DNA from: Paraburkholderia sp. BL23I1N1
GTDB taxonomy: Bacteria > Pseudomonadota > Gammaproteobacteria > Burkholderiales > Burkholderiaceae
NCBI RefSeq assembly: GCF_003610295.1
Contig: NZ_RAPV01000002.1
Location: forward strand, 682,001-746,000
DNA length: 64,000 bases
Direction: 5' to 3'
The notes below the pieces were generated by a model that ran no database searches, was not told the DNA's origin, and worked only from the letters and a program-made list of their open reading frames with translations. The position numbers and the translations under genes are program-made. Numbering within the stretch: the stretch's first letter is position 1; the number at the start of each line of letters is the position of its first letter. This document shows, in pieces, positions 38,059 to 47,424 of this stretch.

Positions 38059-39171
38059 ATGAAGCGCACCGCGTTAGCTCGTTTATTTTCGATGTCAGCC
38101 GCTGCGGGTGTCGCCGCAGCCGGCGTGAGCAGCGCCACCGCCGCGCCGCTCGACGCTCTGATCGCAGCCGCCAAGCAGGAAGGCCAACTCACCGTGATCG
38201 CGTTGCCGCACGATTGGTGCAACTACGGTCAACTGGTGGCCGGCTTTCAGAAGAAGTACGGCATCAAGATCAACGAACTGAATCCGGATGCGGGTTCGGG
38301 CGACGAAGTGGAAGCGATCAAGGCGAACAAGGGCAACAAGGGTCCGCAAGCGCCCGACGTGATCGACGTGGGTTTGTCGTTCGGTCCGACCGCGAAGGCC
38401 CAGGGTTTGCTTCAGCCGTACAAGGTGGCTACGTGGAACTCGATTCCGAAAGAGTCGAAAGACGCCGACGGCTATTGGTATGGCGATTACTACGGCGTCC
38501 TGTCGTTTGAAGTGAACGCCGACATGATCGACAAGGCGCCGGCCGACTGGAGCGATCTGCTCAAGCCCGACTATAAGAACGCTGTCTCACTGGCAGGCGA
38601 CCCGCGCACGGCCAACCAGGCGATCCAGGCCGTGTTCGCCGCAGGCCTGTCGCAAAGCAAGGGCGATGTGAGCAAGGCCGACCAGGCCGGCCTCAAGTAC
38701 TTCGCGGACCTGAACAAGAGCGGCAACTTCGTGCCGGTGATCGGCAAGGCCGCATCGCTTGCGCAGGGCACCACGCCGATCATCGTGCGTTGGGACTACA
38801 ACGCGCTCGCCGACCGCGACACGCTGAAGGGCAATCCGAAGGTGCAGGTGGTGATTCCGAAAACGGGCGTGCTCGCCGGTGTGTACGTTCAGGCGATCAG
38901 CGCCTACGCGCCGCATCCGAACGCCGCCAAGCTGTGGATGGAATATCTGTACTCCGACGAAGGCCAGATCGGCTGGCTGAGCGGCTATTGCCATCCGATG
39001 CGCTATAACGAACTGGTGGCGGCGAAGAAGGTTCCGCAAGCGCTGCTCGACAAGCTGCCGCCGCCGTCGTCATACAAGAATGTGGTCTTCCCGACGCTGT
39101 CCCAACAGGACGCGTACAAGGACACCATCACGAAGCATTGGGACGAAGCGGTCGGCGCGAACGTCAAGTAA
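38059..39171 (+). CDS. ABC transporter periplasmic binding protein (spermidine/putrescine-iron type fold)
   Basis: The ATG at 38059 is preceded by GGGGA and gives 370 residues; an ATG 12 bases earlier lacks a spaced ribosome site. The signal peptide is cleaved near Ala28 (ATA/A). The mature part begins LDALIAAAKQEGQLTVIALP and is an SBP_bac family protein with YWYGDYYGVLSFEVN, WSDLLKPDYKNAVSL and the tail EYLYSDEGQIGWLSGY. This family serves iron, phosphonate, spermidine and phosphoglycerate-type ligands. The neighbouring ugpQ and GlpR-like gene suggest a glycerophosphodiester or related phosphate ester; this is inference. Confidence 0.88.
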   Translation: MKRTALARLFSMSAAAGVAAAGVSSATAAPLDALIAAAKQEGQLTVIALPHDWCNYGQLVAGFQKKYGIKINELNPDAGSGDEVEAIKANKGNKGPQAPDVIDVGLSFGPTAKAQGLLQPYKVATWNSIPKESKDADGYWYGDYYGVLSFEVNADMIDKAPADWSDLLKPDYKNAVSLAGDPRTANQAIQAVFAAGLSQSKGDVSKADQAGLKYFADLNKSGNFVPVIGKAASLAQGTTPIIVRWDYNALADRDTLKGNPKVQVVIPKTGVLAGVYVQAISAYAPHPNAAKLWMEYLYSDEGQIGWLSGYCHPMRYNELVAAKKVPQALLDKLPPPSSYKNVVFPTLSQQDAYKDTITKHWDEAVGANVK

Positions 39172-39330
39172 TCGTCGCGGCGCAAGCGGTTGCGGCGGCA
39201 GCGGAGCAGCGATCATTCGCTTGCTGCGCGTGCCGCAGCTTCTAACCGCAACGTGCAGTTTCCAAAGATGACGCGCCGCTCAACCAGAGCGGCGCGTCTG
39301 GTGTTAGCCAACGGGCCCCAAGGGTGAGCT

Positions 39331-40269
39331 ATGAGCGCTTCATCGAATGCTGGATCGGTGCAGCCGGAATTAATGGTTCCGCCTGTGCCTACGCCAACGC
39401 CTCGCGTCGACGGTCCGCGTCGCGCGTCGCAGTTTCTCGCCTGGATCGGCGTGGTGCCGTTTTTCACCTTCGCGCTGTTATTCCTGATTCTGCCGACCGG
39501 CTTTCTGATGGTCGGCGCTTTCCAGGATCCGCAGGGCCATTTCACGCTCGCCAATTTCCGCGACCTGTTCCAGCCCACGGTGATGGACGCCTACTGGATC
39601 AGCTTCAAGGTGAGCGCGGCATCCGCGCTCGGCGGCGCGCTGATCGGCTCGCTGCTCGCGTGGGCGGCGGTGCAAGGCAAATTGCCGGGCTGGATTCGTC
39701 CCACGCTGATGACGTTCTCGGGCGTCGCCTCGAATTTTGCGGGCGTGCCGCTTGCGTTCGCCTTCATCTGCACGCTGGGGCGTGTCGGTCTCGTGACCGT
39801 CTTGCTGAAGAAGTACCTCGGCTTCAATCTGTACTCGACAGGCTTCAGCATCCTGAGCTTCTCGGGGCTCACACTGACGTATCTGTACTTCCAGATTCCC
39901 TTGATGGTGCTGATCGTCACGCCCGCGCTCGACGGCCTGAAGCGCGAATGGCGTGAAGCCTGCGACTGCCTCGGCGGCACCGCTTTCCAATATTGGCGTC
40001 ACGTAGCGTTACCGGTGTTGTGGCCGAGCGTGCTCGGCGCCACGCTGCTGCTGTTCGCCAATTCGTTCGGCGCGGTCGCCACGGCTTACGCGCTGACCGG
40101 CAGTTCGCTGAACATCGTCACGATCCTGCTCTATGCGCAGATTCGCGGCGACGTGATGCACAACCAGAACCTCGGCTACGCGCTCGCGCTCGGCATGGTG
40201 CTCGTGACGGGGCTCTCGAACGGCGGCTACATCTGGTTGCGTTCACGCGCTGAAAGGGGGCGTCGATGA
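39331..40269 (+). CDS. ABC transporter permease (first)
   Basis: This 312-residue permease has an N-terminal Pro-rich tail, six membrane helices and the EAA loop EWREACDCLGGTAFQYWRHV with LPVLWPSVLGA. It belongs to the binding-protein-dependent permeases of the PotB/UgpA type. Its gene overlaps the second permease by 4 bases (ATGA). Confidence 0.9.
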   Translation: MSASSNAGSVQPELMVPPVPTPTPRVDGPRRASQFLAWIGVVPFFTFALLFLILPTGFLMVGAFQDPQGHFTLANFRDLFQPTVMDAYWISFKVSAASALGGALIGSLLAWAAVQGKLPGWIRPTLMTFSGVASNFAGVPLAFAFICTLGRVGLVTVLLKKYLGFNLYSTGFSILSFSGLTLTYLYFQIPLMVLIVTPALDGLKREWREACDCLGGTAFQYWRHVALPVLWPSVLGATLLLFANSFGAVATAYALTGSSLNIVTILLYAQIRGDVMHNQNLGYALALGMVLVTGLSNGGYIWLRSRAERGRR

Positions 40270-41057
40270 AAAGCCAATCGCGTGTGGGCGCATGGACCGC
40301 GATGATCGTCGGTTCGCTGTACTTTCTGATTCCGTTGCTCGCCACCTTCGAATTCAGCCTGCGCATGAAGCGCGGTGTGTATAGCTTCGAAGCATATAGC
40401 GTTGTGCTCGGCGACCCGCGTTTTCAGGCCTCGTTCGGCTATTCGATCCTGATGGCGGTGCTGACGATTATCGTCGGCATCTTGCTGGTGGTGCCGACTG
40501 CGTACTACGTGCAATTGCGGTTGCCGAAACTGCGGCCGGTCGTGGAATTCATCACGCTGTTGCCGCTGGTGGTGCCGGCGATCGTGATCGTGTTCGGCTA
40601 TCTGCGGATCTATAACAGTAGTTCGATTTTGCCGCTCACCGGCAACGAACGCGCGACCGACCTGCTGCTCGTGTTCGGCTACGTCACGCTCTCGCTGCCG
40701 TACATGTATCGCGCGGTCGACGCCGGTTTGCGCGCCGTCGACGTGCGCTCGCTGACCGAAGCCGCCGAGTGTCTCGGGGCGAACTGGCCGACGATCCTGT
40801 TCAAGGTGATCTTCCCGAATATCCGCTCGGGCATTCTGTCCGGCGCGTTTCTCACCTTTGCCGTGGTGATTGGCGAATTCACGCTGGCGAGTTTGCTCGA
40901 CCGCCCGGCGTTCGGGCCGTATCTGCAATTGATCGGTGCGAACCGCGCCTACGAACCCTCGGCACTCGCGATCATCGCGTTCGTGATTACGTGGGCCTCG
41001 ATGGGGCTGATCCAGGTGTTCGGCTCAGCCCGCGCGCTGAGCGGCCAGAAAGTTTGA
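40266..41057 (+). CDS. ABC transporter permease (second)
   Basis: This 263-residue permease has six membrane helices and the EAA loop LTEAAECLGANWPTILFKVIFP, of the PotC/UgpE type. It would pair with the preceding permease as a heterodimer in the inner membrane. A 13-bp triplicated repeat fills the short gap to the ATPase gene. Confidence 0.9.
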   Translation: MKSQSRVGAWTAMIVGSLYFLIPLLATFEFSLRMKRGVYSFEAYSVVLGDPRFQASFGYSILMAVLTIIVGILLVVPTAYYVQLRLPKLRPVVEFITLLPLVVPAIVIVFGYLRIYNSSSILPLTGNERATDLLLVFGYVTLSLPYMYRAVDAGLRAVDVRSLTEAAECLGANWPTILFKVIFPNIRSGILSGAFLTFAVVIGEFTLASLLDRPAFGPYLQLIGANRAYEPSALAIIAFVITWASMGLIQVFGSARALSGQKV

Positions 41058-41091
41058 CGCACTAATTTGACGTACTAATTTGACGTACTAA
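41053..41091 (+). repeat. Three tandem copies of a 13-bp unit
   Basis: TTTGACGCACTAA is followed by two exact copies of TTTGACGTACTAA, from the end of the second permease gene to 12 bases before the ATPase start. The first copy contains the permease TGA stop. Confidence 0.9.
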
Positions 41092-41102
41092 GGCAGCGAA
41101 TC

Positions 41103-42173
41103 ATGGCATTCCTTGAGATCGAAAATCTGCATAAGGCTTTCGGGGCGAACACGGCGCTGCATCACTTCGACATGAAGATCGAGCGCGGCGAATTCATCAC
41201 GTTCCTGGGACCGTCCGGCTGCGGCAAGACCACGGTGCTGCGAATGATCGCCGGCTTTGAAACGCCGACGCGCGGCATCATCCGGCTGGATATCAAGGAC
41301 GTGACGCATTTGCGTACGCGGCAGCGCAAGGTCGGGATGGTGTTCCAGTCGTATGCGCTGTTTCCGAACATGACGGTGGCCGACAACATCGGCTTCGGGC
41401 TGAAGATCGCGCACCGTCCCCAGGCAGAGATCAAGAAGCGCGTCGAGGAGATGTTGCAACTGATCAAGCTGCCGCATCTGGGCGAGCGCTATCCGTGGCA
41501 ATTGTCGGGCGGTCAGCAGCAGCGCGTGGCGTTGGCGCGCGCGTTGGCCGGCAAACCGCAGGTGCTGTTGCTCGACGAACCGCTCTCGGCGCTCGACGCG
41601 AAGATTCGCATTTCCTTGCGGCAGGACATTCGCGCCTTGCAGCGCGAGTTGGGTATCACGTCGATTTTCGTCACACACGATCAGGAAGAGGCGCTGTCGA
41701 TTTCGGACCGCATCGTGGTGATGAACGAGGGGCGCGTCGAACAGGTCGGCTCGCCTTCGGAGATCTACAACTATCCGCGCACGCGCTTTGTCGCTTCGTT
41801 TGTCGGCACGCTGAACATTCTGGCGGGGCATGTGATCGATCCGAAAACCGGCAAGATGGTTGTCGACGGTCAGGAGCTCACTACCTCGCAAGAACTGTCG
41901 GCAGACGATGCTGGCAAGCAACGCATGCTCGCGCTGCGGCCCGAAGCCATTGTGCTGGAACCGGCCGCGCCGGGCCGCAACACGCTGAACGCGATCGTCG
42001 AGGAGGTGAATTTCCTCGGCGCGGTGGTGCGCATCAGAACGCGCGTGAAAGATGCGGTCATTTCGCTCGATGTGTTCAACGACCCGAATCGCGGTTTGCC
42101 CGAACGCGGCCAACCGGTGTCGCTGGGTTTCTCGCATGAGAACTTGCTGGTGCTGGAAGAGGGCGGTGCATAG
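41103..42173 (+). CDS. ABC transporter ATP-binding protein
   Basis: This 356-residue ATPase has Walker A GPSGCGKTT (36-44), LSGGQQQR (134-141), Walker B LLLDEPLSALD (155-165) and H-loop THDQEEA, then a C-terminal TOBE-type domain (LNILAGHV, EEVNFLGAVVRIRTRV). It is of the PotA/UgpC/FbpC group and completes the importer encoded from 38059. Confidence 0.92.
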   Translation: MAFLEIENLHKAFGANTALHHFDMKIERGEFITFLGPSGCGKTTVLRMIAGFETPTRGIIRLDIKDVTHLRTRQRKVGMVFQSYALFPNMTVADNIGFGLKIAHRPQAEIKKRVEEMLQLIKLPHLGERYPWQLSGGQQQRVALARALAGKPQVLLLDEPLSALDAKIRISLRQDIRALQRELGITSIFVTHDQEEALSISDRIVVMNEGRVEQVGSPSEIYNYPRTRFVASFVGTLNILAGHVIDPKTGKMVVDGQELTTSQELSADDAGKQRMLALRPEAIVLEPAAPGRNTLNAIVEEVNFLGAVVRIRTRVKDAVISLDVFNDPNRGLPERGQPVSLGFSHENLLVLEEGGA

Positions 42174-42344
42174 AAACCGAATGGCGTGCCCGATGTGAGC
42201 GGGAGGTGAGCGAGAAGTGAGCGAGCGCCGCGCACAAAAGCCCAGCGGTTTCAGCTGAAACAGGCGAACGCCGCAGCGCAAAAGGCGCTCCGGGTTTTCC
42301 CGAATTCGTGGCCTCGACCGATTCCGGATTCCCCGACACCCCTC

Positions 42345-42368
42345 GTCCGGATTTCCGGAATCCCGGAC
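42345..42368. promoter_or_regulatory. 24-bp imperfect palindrome, candidate DctD site
   Basis: The segment has outer arms GTCCGG and CCGGAC and an inner TTCCGGAA; 20 of 24 positions are symmetric. Its centre lies about 100 bases before the predicted dctA start point, a usual distance for an NtrC-type activator. A related GATTCCGGATTCC lies at 42320-42332. Binding by DctD is inferred. Confidence 0.6.
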
Positions 42369-42430
42369 GGTGAGCGTTGTGCCTCGCTGAAAAACCTATA
42401 AAAATCAAAGCGATTCATTTCGTATCAAGC

Positions 42431-42446
42431 TGGCATCGACCTTGCA
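42431..42446 (+). promoter_or_regulatory. Sigma-54 promoter of dctA
   Basis: TGGCATCGACCTTGCA matches the -24/-12 consensus (TGGCAC, five bases, TTGCA) with one mismatch. It lies upstream of dctA, whose regulator DctD is a sigma-54 activator encoded two genes downstream. Confidence 0.82.
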
Positions 42447-42497
42447 ATTTAGAATCCGCGGCCGCAACGGCCCGACAACTAAAGCAAGGAGACAACG

Positions 42498-42527
42498 ATG
42501 TCTGATTTCTCTTTCCGGTATTTCTGA
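42498..42527 (+). CDS. 9-codon leader ORF upstream of dctA
   Basis: AAGGAG at 42486-42491 stands 6 bases before an ATG that opens a reading frame MSDFSFRYF and stops. It lies between the sigma-54 promoter and dctA, in the predicted leader mRNA. The ribosome site is stronger than that of dctA itself. It could be a regulatory leader peptide or the remnant of a start region; translation is unproven. Confidence 0.4.
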   Translation: MSDFSFRYF

Positions 42528-42635
42528 ATTCGTCGTCTTGTCGCGGCCTAATGCCGTGCACAGGCGTGACGATTTTTCGTTCGCATGATGCGCAGCGTGG
42601 CAGGCCTTGAGCTCACCCATATCGCAGGAAACATC

Positions 42636-43916
42636 GTGAAGAAACCTATCCACAAAGTGCTGTACGTCCAGGTGATCGTGGCGATCATCATCGGCATCGC
42701 GCTCGGCCATTATTCGCCGGACTTCGCCATCGACATGAAGCCGCTCGGCGACGGCTTCATCAAGCTGATCAAGATGGTGATCGGGCCGATCATCTTCTGT
42801 ACGGTGGTGACGGGTATCGCCGGGATGGAAGACATGAAGAAGGTTGGGCGCGTGGGCGGCAAGGCGCTGCTGTACTTCGAAATCGTCTCGACGTTCGCGC
42901 TGGTGCTCGGCCTGATCGCGACGCACGTGCTCAAGCCCGGCGTTGGCTTCAATATCGATCCGGCCACGCTCGACGGCAAGGCGGTCGCGTCGTATGCCGC
43001 GAAGGCACACGGCCAGACCACGGTCGACTTCCTGATGCACATCATTCCGGACACGATGGTATCGGCGTTTGCCCAGGGCGAAATCCTGCAGATCCTGCTG
43101 ATCGCGCTGCTGTTCGGCGCGGTGCTGGCCACCGCTGGTGAGAAGGGCAAGGTCGTCACGAACTTCATCGACGGGCTCTCGCATGTGCTGTTCGGCATCG
43201 TGCGCATCATCACGAAGCTGGCGCCGATCGGCGCGTTCGGCGCGATGGCGTTCACGATCGGCAAGTACGGCATTGGCTCGCTGTTGCCGATGCTCAAGCT
43301 GATCGGCACGTTCTATCTGACGTCGATCGTGTTCGTGGTGGTCGTGCTCGGCATCATCGCGCGCGCGGTGGGCTTCAACATCCTGCGCTTTGTCGGCTAC
43401 ATCAAGGAAGAAATGCTGATCGTGCTCGGTACGAGCTCGTCGGAAGCCGCGTTGCCGCAACTCATGCTGAAGCTCGAAAAGCTCGGCTGCTCGCGCTCGG
43501 TGGTGGGCCTCGTGGTGCCGACCGGTTACTCGTTCAACCTCGACGGCACCAACATTTACATGACGATGGCCGTGCTGTTCATCGCTCAGGCAACGAACAC
43601 CGACCTCACGTGGACGCAGCAGCTCACGCTGCTGGCGGTGACGATGCTGACTTCGAAGGGCGCGAGCGGCGTGACGGGCGCAGGCTTCATCACGCTGGCC
43701 GCAACGCTCGCTGTGGTGCCGACGATTCCGCTGTCGGGCATGGTGCTGATTCTCGGTATCGACCGCTTCATGAGCGAATGCCGCGCGCTGACGAACATCG
43801 TCGGCAACGGTGTGGCGACGGTGGTGGTGTCGGCATGGGAAAAGGAACTGGACCGCAACAAGCTGAACGCCGCGTTGCGGGGTGACGTGGCGGTCAAAGA
43901 GCCGGCTGGCGTTTAG
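42636..43916 (+). CDS. dctA: C4-dicarboxylate transport protein DctA
   Basis: A start with GTG at 42636, preceded by AGGAAA, gives [13 protein letters not shown], the expected DctA N-terminus, and 426 residues, the usual size. The ATG at 42585 is in frame but adds an unrelated head. This DAACS-family Na+ or H+ symporter takes up succinate, fumarate and malate. Motifs include [14 protein letters not shown], the serine-rich [26 protein letters not shown] and [13 protein letters not shown]. It is controlled by the DctB/DctD system directly downstream. Confidence 0.95.
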   Translation: MKKPIHKVLYVQVIVAIIIGIALGHYSPDFAIDMKPLGDGFIKLIKMVIGPIIFCTVVTGIAGMEDMKKVGRVGGKALLYFEIVSTFALVLGLIATHVLKPGVGFNIDPATLDGKAVASYAAKAHGQTTVDFLMHIIPDTMVSAFAQGEILQILLIALLFGAVLATAGEKGKVVTNFIDGLSHVLFGIVRIITKLAPIGAFGAMAFTIGKYGIGSLLPMLKLIGTFYLTSIVFVVVVLGIIARAVGFNILRFVGYIKEEMLIVLGTSSSEAALPQLMLKLEKLGCSRSVVGLVVPTGYSFNLDGTNIYMTMAVLFIAQATNTDLTWTQQLTLLAVTMLTSKGASGVTGAGFITLAATLAVVPTIPLSGMVLILGIDRFMSECRALTNIVGNGVATVVVSAWEKELDRNKLNAALRGDVAVKEPAGV

Positions 43917-43976
43917 GCTGCGTACCGGCCTTCGACACCTTCCTGGGATCCCAGGCACGGCGGCGGACGCTCGCTC

Positions 43977-45977
43977 ATGAAAGCGTCGGCCGTGCGCCGT
44001 GACCCCGCGCCGCCGGCCGACGAAGCTCGCGCCGGCGGCGCGTCGCCTTATGCCACAATAGCCGATCCACACCGATCGGGAATTGCCAACGTGACGCGCC
44101 GCCTGCTGATTCTCTTCGCGCTCGTCGCTGGGCTCGTGGCGGCGTGCGGGCTCACCTACAGCATCGCGTGGCAGAGCGGGATCGACACTTTGCGGCGCAA
44201 CGCCGCAGTGCGGGTCGATCGCACGACCAACGCGCTGAAGAGCACGCTTGAGCGCTACGAATCGCTGCCTTATCTGCTGGCCGAACATCCCATCGTCCAA
44301 GACGTGCTGGTCAATCCCACCCTGGCCAACGTCGAACGCGCCAATCTGTACCTCGAAGACCTCAACCGCCACGCGCGGGCAACGGTCACCTACATCATTC
44401 CGCTCGACGGCTACTGCGTTGCCGCGAGCAACTGGCACGGGCCGGGCAGTTTCATCGGCGCGGGCTATCAATTCCGGCCGTATTTTCTCGATGCCGTCAA
44501 AGGCGGCGTGGGCCGTTTCTTCGGCATCGGCACGATCTCGCAGGCGCCGGGTTACTACATTTCGCAGCCGGTGCGGCGCGACGGCAAGATCGTCGGCGTA
44601 GCGGTCGTCAAACTCGATCTCGAATGGTTTCAGGGCGCTGATGCGTCCGAGCCGCTGGTTGTGACCGACGACCACGGCGTGATCTTTTTGTCTTCGATGC
44701 CGGCGTGGAAATATCACACGATCCGGCCGTTGTCGGGACAGGTCGCCGATTCGATCTACCAGGCGCGCCAGTACGCGCAGCAACCGATCGCGCCGCTGCC
44801 GGTGACGATCGAGCGCACGCTCGAAGGCAATGCGCAAATCGTGCGGATCGGCGGCGGCCGCTATGCACCGCGTTATCTGGCGTCGCGGCGCGGCATGGGC
44901 GAGCCGGACTGGCATCTGATCACAATGTCGCCTGTCGATCCGGTCGACGCCGACGCGCGCAAAGCGACCATCGTTACCGGCTTCGGATACGTGTCACTGG
45001 TGCTGCTCGCGTTCTACTGGAGAATGCGCCGCGCCCGGGTGCGCGAAGTGATGCGCAGCCGTTCCCTGCTGCAAAAGGCGTACGCTGAATTGAACCAGCG
45101 TGTGGCCGAGCGCACCGCGGATCTCTCGCAAGCGAATGAGCAGTTGCAGAAGGAAGTCGCCGAGCGTACGCGCGCCGAGCAGGAACTACGCGCCGCGCAC
45201 GATGAGTTGATCCAGGCGAGCAAACTCGCCGCACTCGGTCAGATGGCGGCCGGCATCACGCATGAATTGAATCAGCCGCTCGCGGCGCTGCGCGGTTTCT
45301 CGGACAACACACGCGTGCTGCTCGAACGCGGCGACCAGGTCTCGGCGCGCGAAAATCTCGAAGCGATCGCGGCGCTCACCGAGCGCATGGGCAAGATCAC
45401 CAATCAGTTGAAGCTCTTTGTGGGACGCGCGCGGCCGCGCAGTGCGCGTGCGCCGATCATGCGGGCGTTGCGCAACGTTATCGCGCTGCTGCAAAAGCGG
45501 CTGCAAGGCGTCGACGTCGAATTTGCGTTGCTCGACACGGGCACTGGCGTGCGCACACCGCTGAATCTCGCCGACGATCATCCCGAGCTGGTTGCCCATT
45601 GCGACGATCTTCGGCTCGAACAGGTGCTGATCAATCTGCTCGGTAACGCGCTCGACGCAACGGCGGCGATGACGCCGCCGCGCATTTCGATCGAGATCGA
45701 CGCGGCGGAGTCGAGCGTGTCGTTTGCCGTGCGCGACAACGGCCACGGCATTCCCGACGACGTACTGCCGCGCCTGTTCGAACCGTTCTTCACGACGAAG
45801 GAGATGGGCCAGGGGCTGGGACTTGGACTTGCGATTTCGTCGTCGATTGCGCGTGACTGCGACGGCACACTGGTGGCGCGCAACGCGCCGGACGGCGGTG
45901 CATTATTCGTGTTGACGTTGCGCCGCGCGCGCGTGCAGACGAGCCCTACCTCGGACCCGCTCACCACCGGCTCCTGA
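43977..45977 (+). CDS. dctB: C4-dicarboxylate sensor histidine kinase
   Basis: This 666-residue kinase has two membrane segments (about 42-62 and 330-348) that bracket a periplasmic PDC/dCache sensor with the IIPLDGYCVAASNWHGPGSF-like motif and FRPYFLDAVKG, typical of DctB dicarboxylate sensing. A cytoplasmic coiled coil (about 365-410) leads to the HisKA box with His429 in GITHELNQPL, then N-box NLLGNALDA, G1 DNGHGIPDD and G2 GLGLGLAIS. It starts 60 bases after dctA. Confidence 0.94.
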   Translation: MKASAVRRDPAPPADEARAGGASPYATIADPHRSGIANVTRRLLILFALVAGLVAACGLTYSIAWQSGIDTLRRNAAVRVDRTTNALKSTLERYESLPYLLAEHPIVQDVLVNPTLANVERANLYLEDLNRHARATVTYIIPLDGYCVAASNWHGPGSFIGAGYQFRPYFLDAVKGGVGRFFGIGTISQAPGYYISQPVRRDGKIVGVAVVKLDLEWFQGADASEPLVVTDDHGVIFLSSMPAWKYHTIRPLSGQVADSIYQARQYAQQPIAPLPVTIERTLEGNAQIVRIGGGRYAPRYLASRRGMGEPDWHLITMSPVDPVDADARKATIVTGFGYVSLVLLAFYWRMRRARVREVMRSRSLLQKAYAELNQRVAERTADLSQANEQLQKEVAERTRAEQELRAAHDELIQASKLAALGQMAAGITHELNQPLAALRGFSDNTRVLLERGDQVSARENLEAIAALTERMGKITNQLKLFVGRARPRSARAPIMRALRNVIALLQKRLQGVDVEFALLDTGTGVRTPLNLADDHPELVAHCDDLRLEQVLINLLGNALDATAAMTPPRISIEIDAAESSVSFAVRDNGHGIPDDVLPRLFEPFFTTKEMGQGLGLGLAISSSIARDCDGTLVARNAPDGGALFVLTLRRARVQTSPTSDPLTTGS

Positions 45978-45993
45978 ATCAAACGAGAACGAC

Positions 45994-47346
45994 ATGCTGA
46001 ACCACGGCCTGCAAGTGCTTTACATCGAAGACGATGAACTGGTGCGGCGCGCCAGCGTGCAGAGTTTGCAACTGGCGGGCTTCGACGTGATCGGCCACCC
46101 CTCGGCGGAATCCGCCGCGAAGATCATCAGCGCGGATTTCTCGGGAGTGATCGTCAGCGATATTCGCCTGCCGGGCGCAAGCGGCCTCGAACTGCTCGCG
46201 CAGTGCCACGAGCGCGCGCCCGACGTGCCGGTGATTCTGGTCACCGGTCATGGCGATATTTCGATGGCCGTGCAGGCCATGCGTGACGGCGCGTATGACT
46301 TCATCGAAAAGCCGTTCGCGTCCGAGCGCCTGATCGAAACCGTACGGCGTGCGCTGGAGCGCCGCAAGCTGGTGCTCGAGAACCACGCGCTGCGGCGTGA
46401 ACTTGCCGGGCAGAACTCGGTGGCGCCGCGCATCATCGGCCGTAGTCCGGCGATCGAGCAGGTGCGGCGGCTGATCGCGAATATTGCGCCGACGGATGCG
46501 TCGGTGCTGATCAATGGCGACACCGGCGCCGGCAAGGAATTGATCGCCCGGAGTCTGCATGAACTGTCGCCGCGGCGGGACAAGCCGTTTATCGCGGTGA
46601 ATTGCGGCGCGCTGCCCGAGCCGATGTTCGAGTCGGAAATGTTCGGCTATGAACCGGGTGCCTTCACTGGCGCGGCAAAACGCCGGATCGGCAAGCTCGA
46701 ACATGCTTCGGGAGGCACGCTGTTTCTCGACGAAATCGAGAGCATGCCGCTCGCGTTGCAGGTCAAGTTATTGCGTGTTTTGCAGGACGGCGTGCTGGAA
46801 CGGCTCGGCTCGAATCAGCCGATTCGCGTGAATTGCCGCGTGGTGGCGGCCGCGAAGGGCGACATGGCCGAGCATGTCTCGGACGGTTCGTTCCGTCGCG
46901 ATTTGCTGTACCGGCTGAACGTGGTGACGATCGCGCTGCCGCCGTTGGGCGAGCGTCGCGAAGACATCGTGCCGCTCTTCGAACACTTCCTGCTGGATGC
47001 GGCGGTGCGTTATCAGCGCCCCGCGCCGATTCTCACCGATCGGCAGCGCGCCAGCCTGATGCAGCGCGAATGGCCGGGGAATGTGCGCGAACTGCGCAAT
47101 GCCGCCGATCGCTTCGTGCTCGGCGTGGCCGACGATCCGGTCATGTCTTTCGCCGACGAGGACGCGGCCGCCCAACCGTTGAAGGAGCGGGTCGAGCAAT
47201 TCGAGCGGGCGGTGATCGCGGAGGCGTTGGAGCAGGCAGGGGGGGGAGTCGCGGTCGCGGCGGACAGGCTGCAACTTGGCAAGGCGACACTCTACGAGAA
47301 GATCAAGCGATATGGCCTCGCGGCCAAAGGGGAAGGGGAGCGGTGA
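45994..47346 (+). CDS. dctD: Sigma-54 activator DctD, response regulator
   Basis: This 450-residue NtrC-family protein has an N-terminal receiver with Asp56 (VSDIRLPG) and Lys106 (EKPFA). The AAA+ core has Walker A GDTGAGKE (175-182) and the sigma-54 contact loop GAFTGA (222-227). A Fis-type helix-turn-helix (ADRLQLGKATLYEKIKRYG) is at the C-terminus. It is the partner of DctB and should activate the sigma-54 promoter of dctA at 42431. Confidence 0.94.
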   Translation: MLNHGLQVLYIEDDELVRRASVQSLQLAGFDVIGHPSAESAAKIISADFSGVIVSDIRLPGASGLELLAQCHERAPDVPVILVTGHGDISMAVQAMRDGAYDFIEKPFASERLIETVRRALERRKLVLENHALRRELAGQNSVAPRIIGRSPAIEQVRRLIANIAPTDASVLINGDTGAGKELIARSLHELSPRRDKPFIAVNCGALPEPMFESEMFGYEPGAFTGAAKRRIGKLEHASGGTLFLDEIESMPLALQVKLLRVLQDGVLERLGSNQPIRVNCRVVAAAKGDMAEHVSDGSFRRDLLYRLNVVTIALPPLGERREDIVPLFEHFLLDAAVRYQRPAPILTDRQRASLMQREWPGNVRELRNAADRFVLGVADDPVMSFADEDAAAQPLKERVEQFERAVIAEALEQAGGGVAVAADRLQLGKATLYEKIKRYGLAAKGEGER

Positions 47347-47355
47347 GAATGTGAA

Positions 47356-47388
47356 ACGCCGGCGGCAAGGTGCGGCGCCGGCGTGTTT
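47356..47388. terminator. Terminator hairpin between dctD and the thioredoxin gene
   Basis: ACGCCGGCG pairs with CGCCGGCGT around an 11-base loop and is followed by GTTT on the plus strand. It lies between the converging dctD and TlpA-like genes. Confidence 0.6.
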
Positions 47389-47424
47389 GAATCAGTAAGA
47401 TCGACTTCAGGCGTTGTGCGGCAA

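Noticed and set aside
42405..44915. Minus-strand open frame of 836 codons opposite dctA and dctB
   Set aside because: The plus strand has clear DctA and DctB motifs throughout; the antisense protein is low-complexity His/Arg/Asp.
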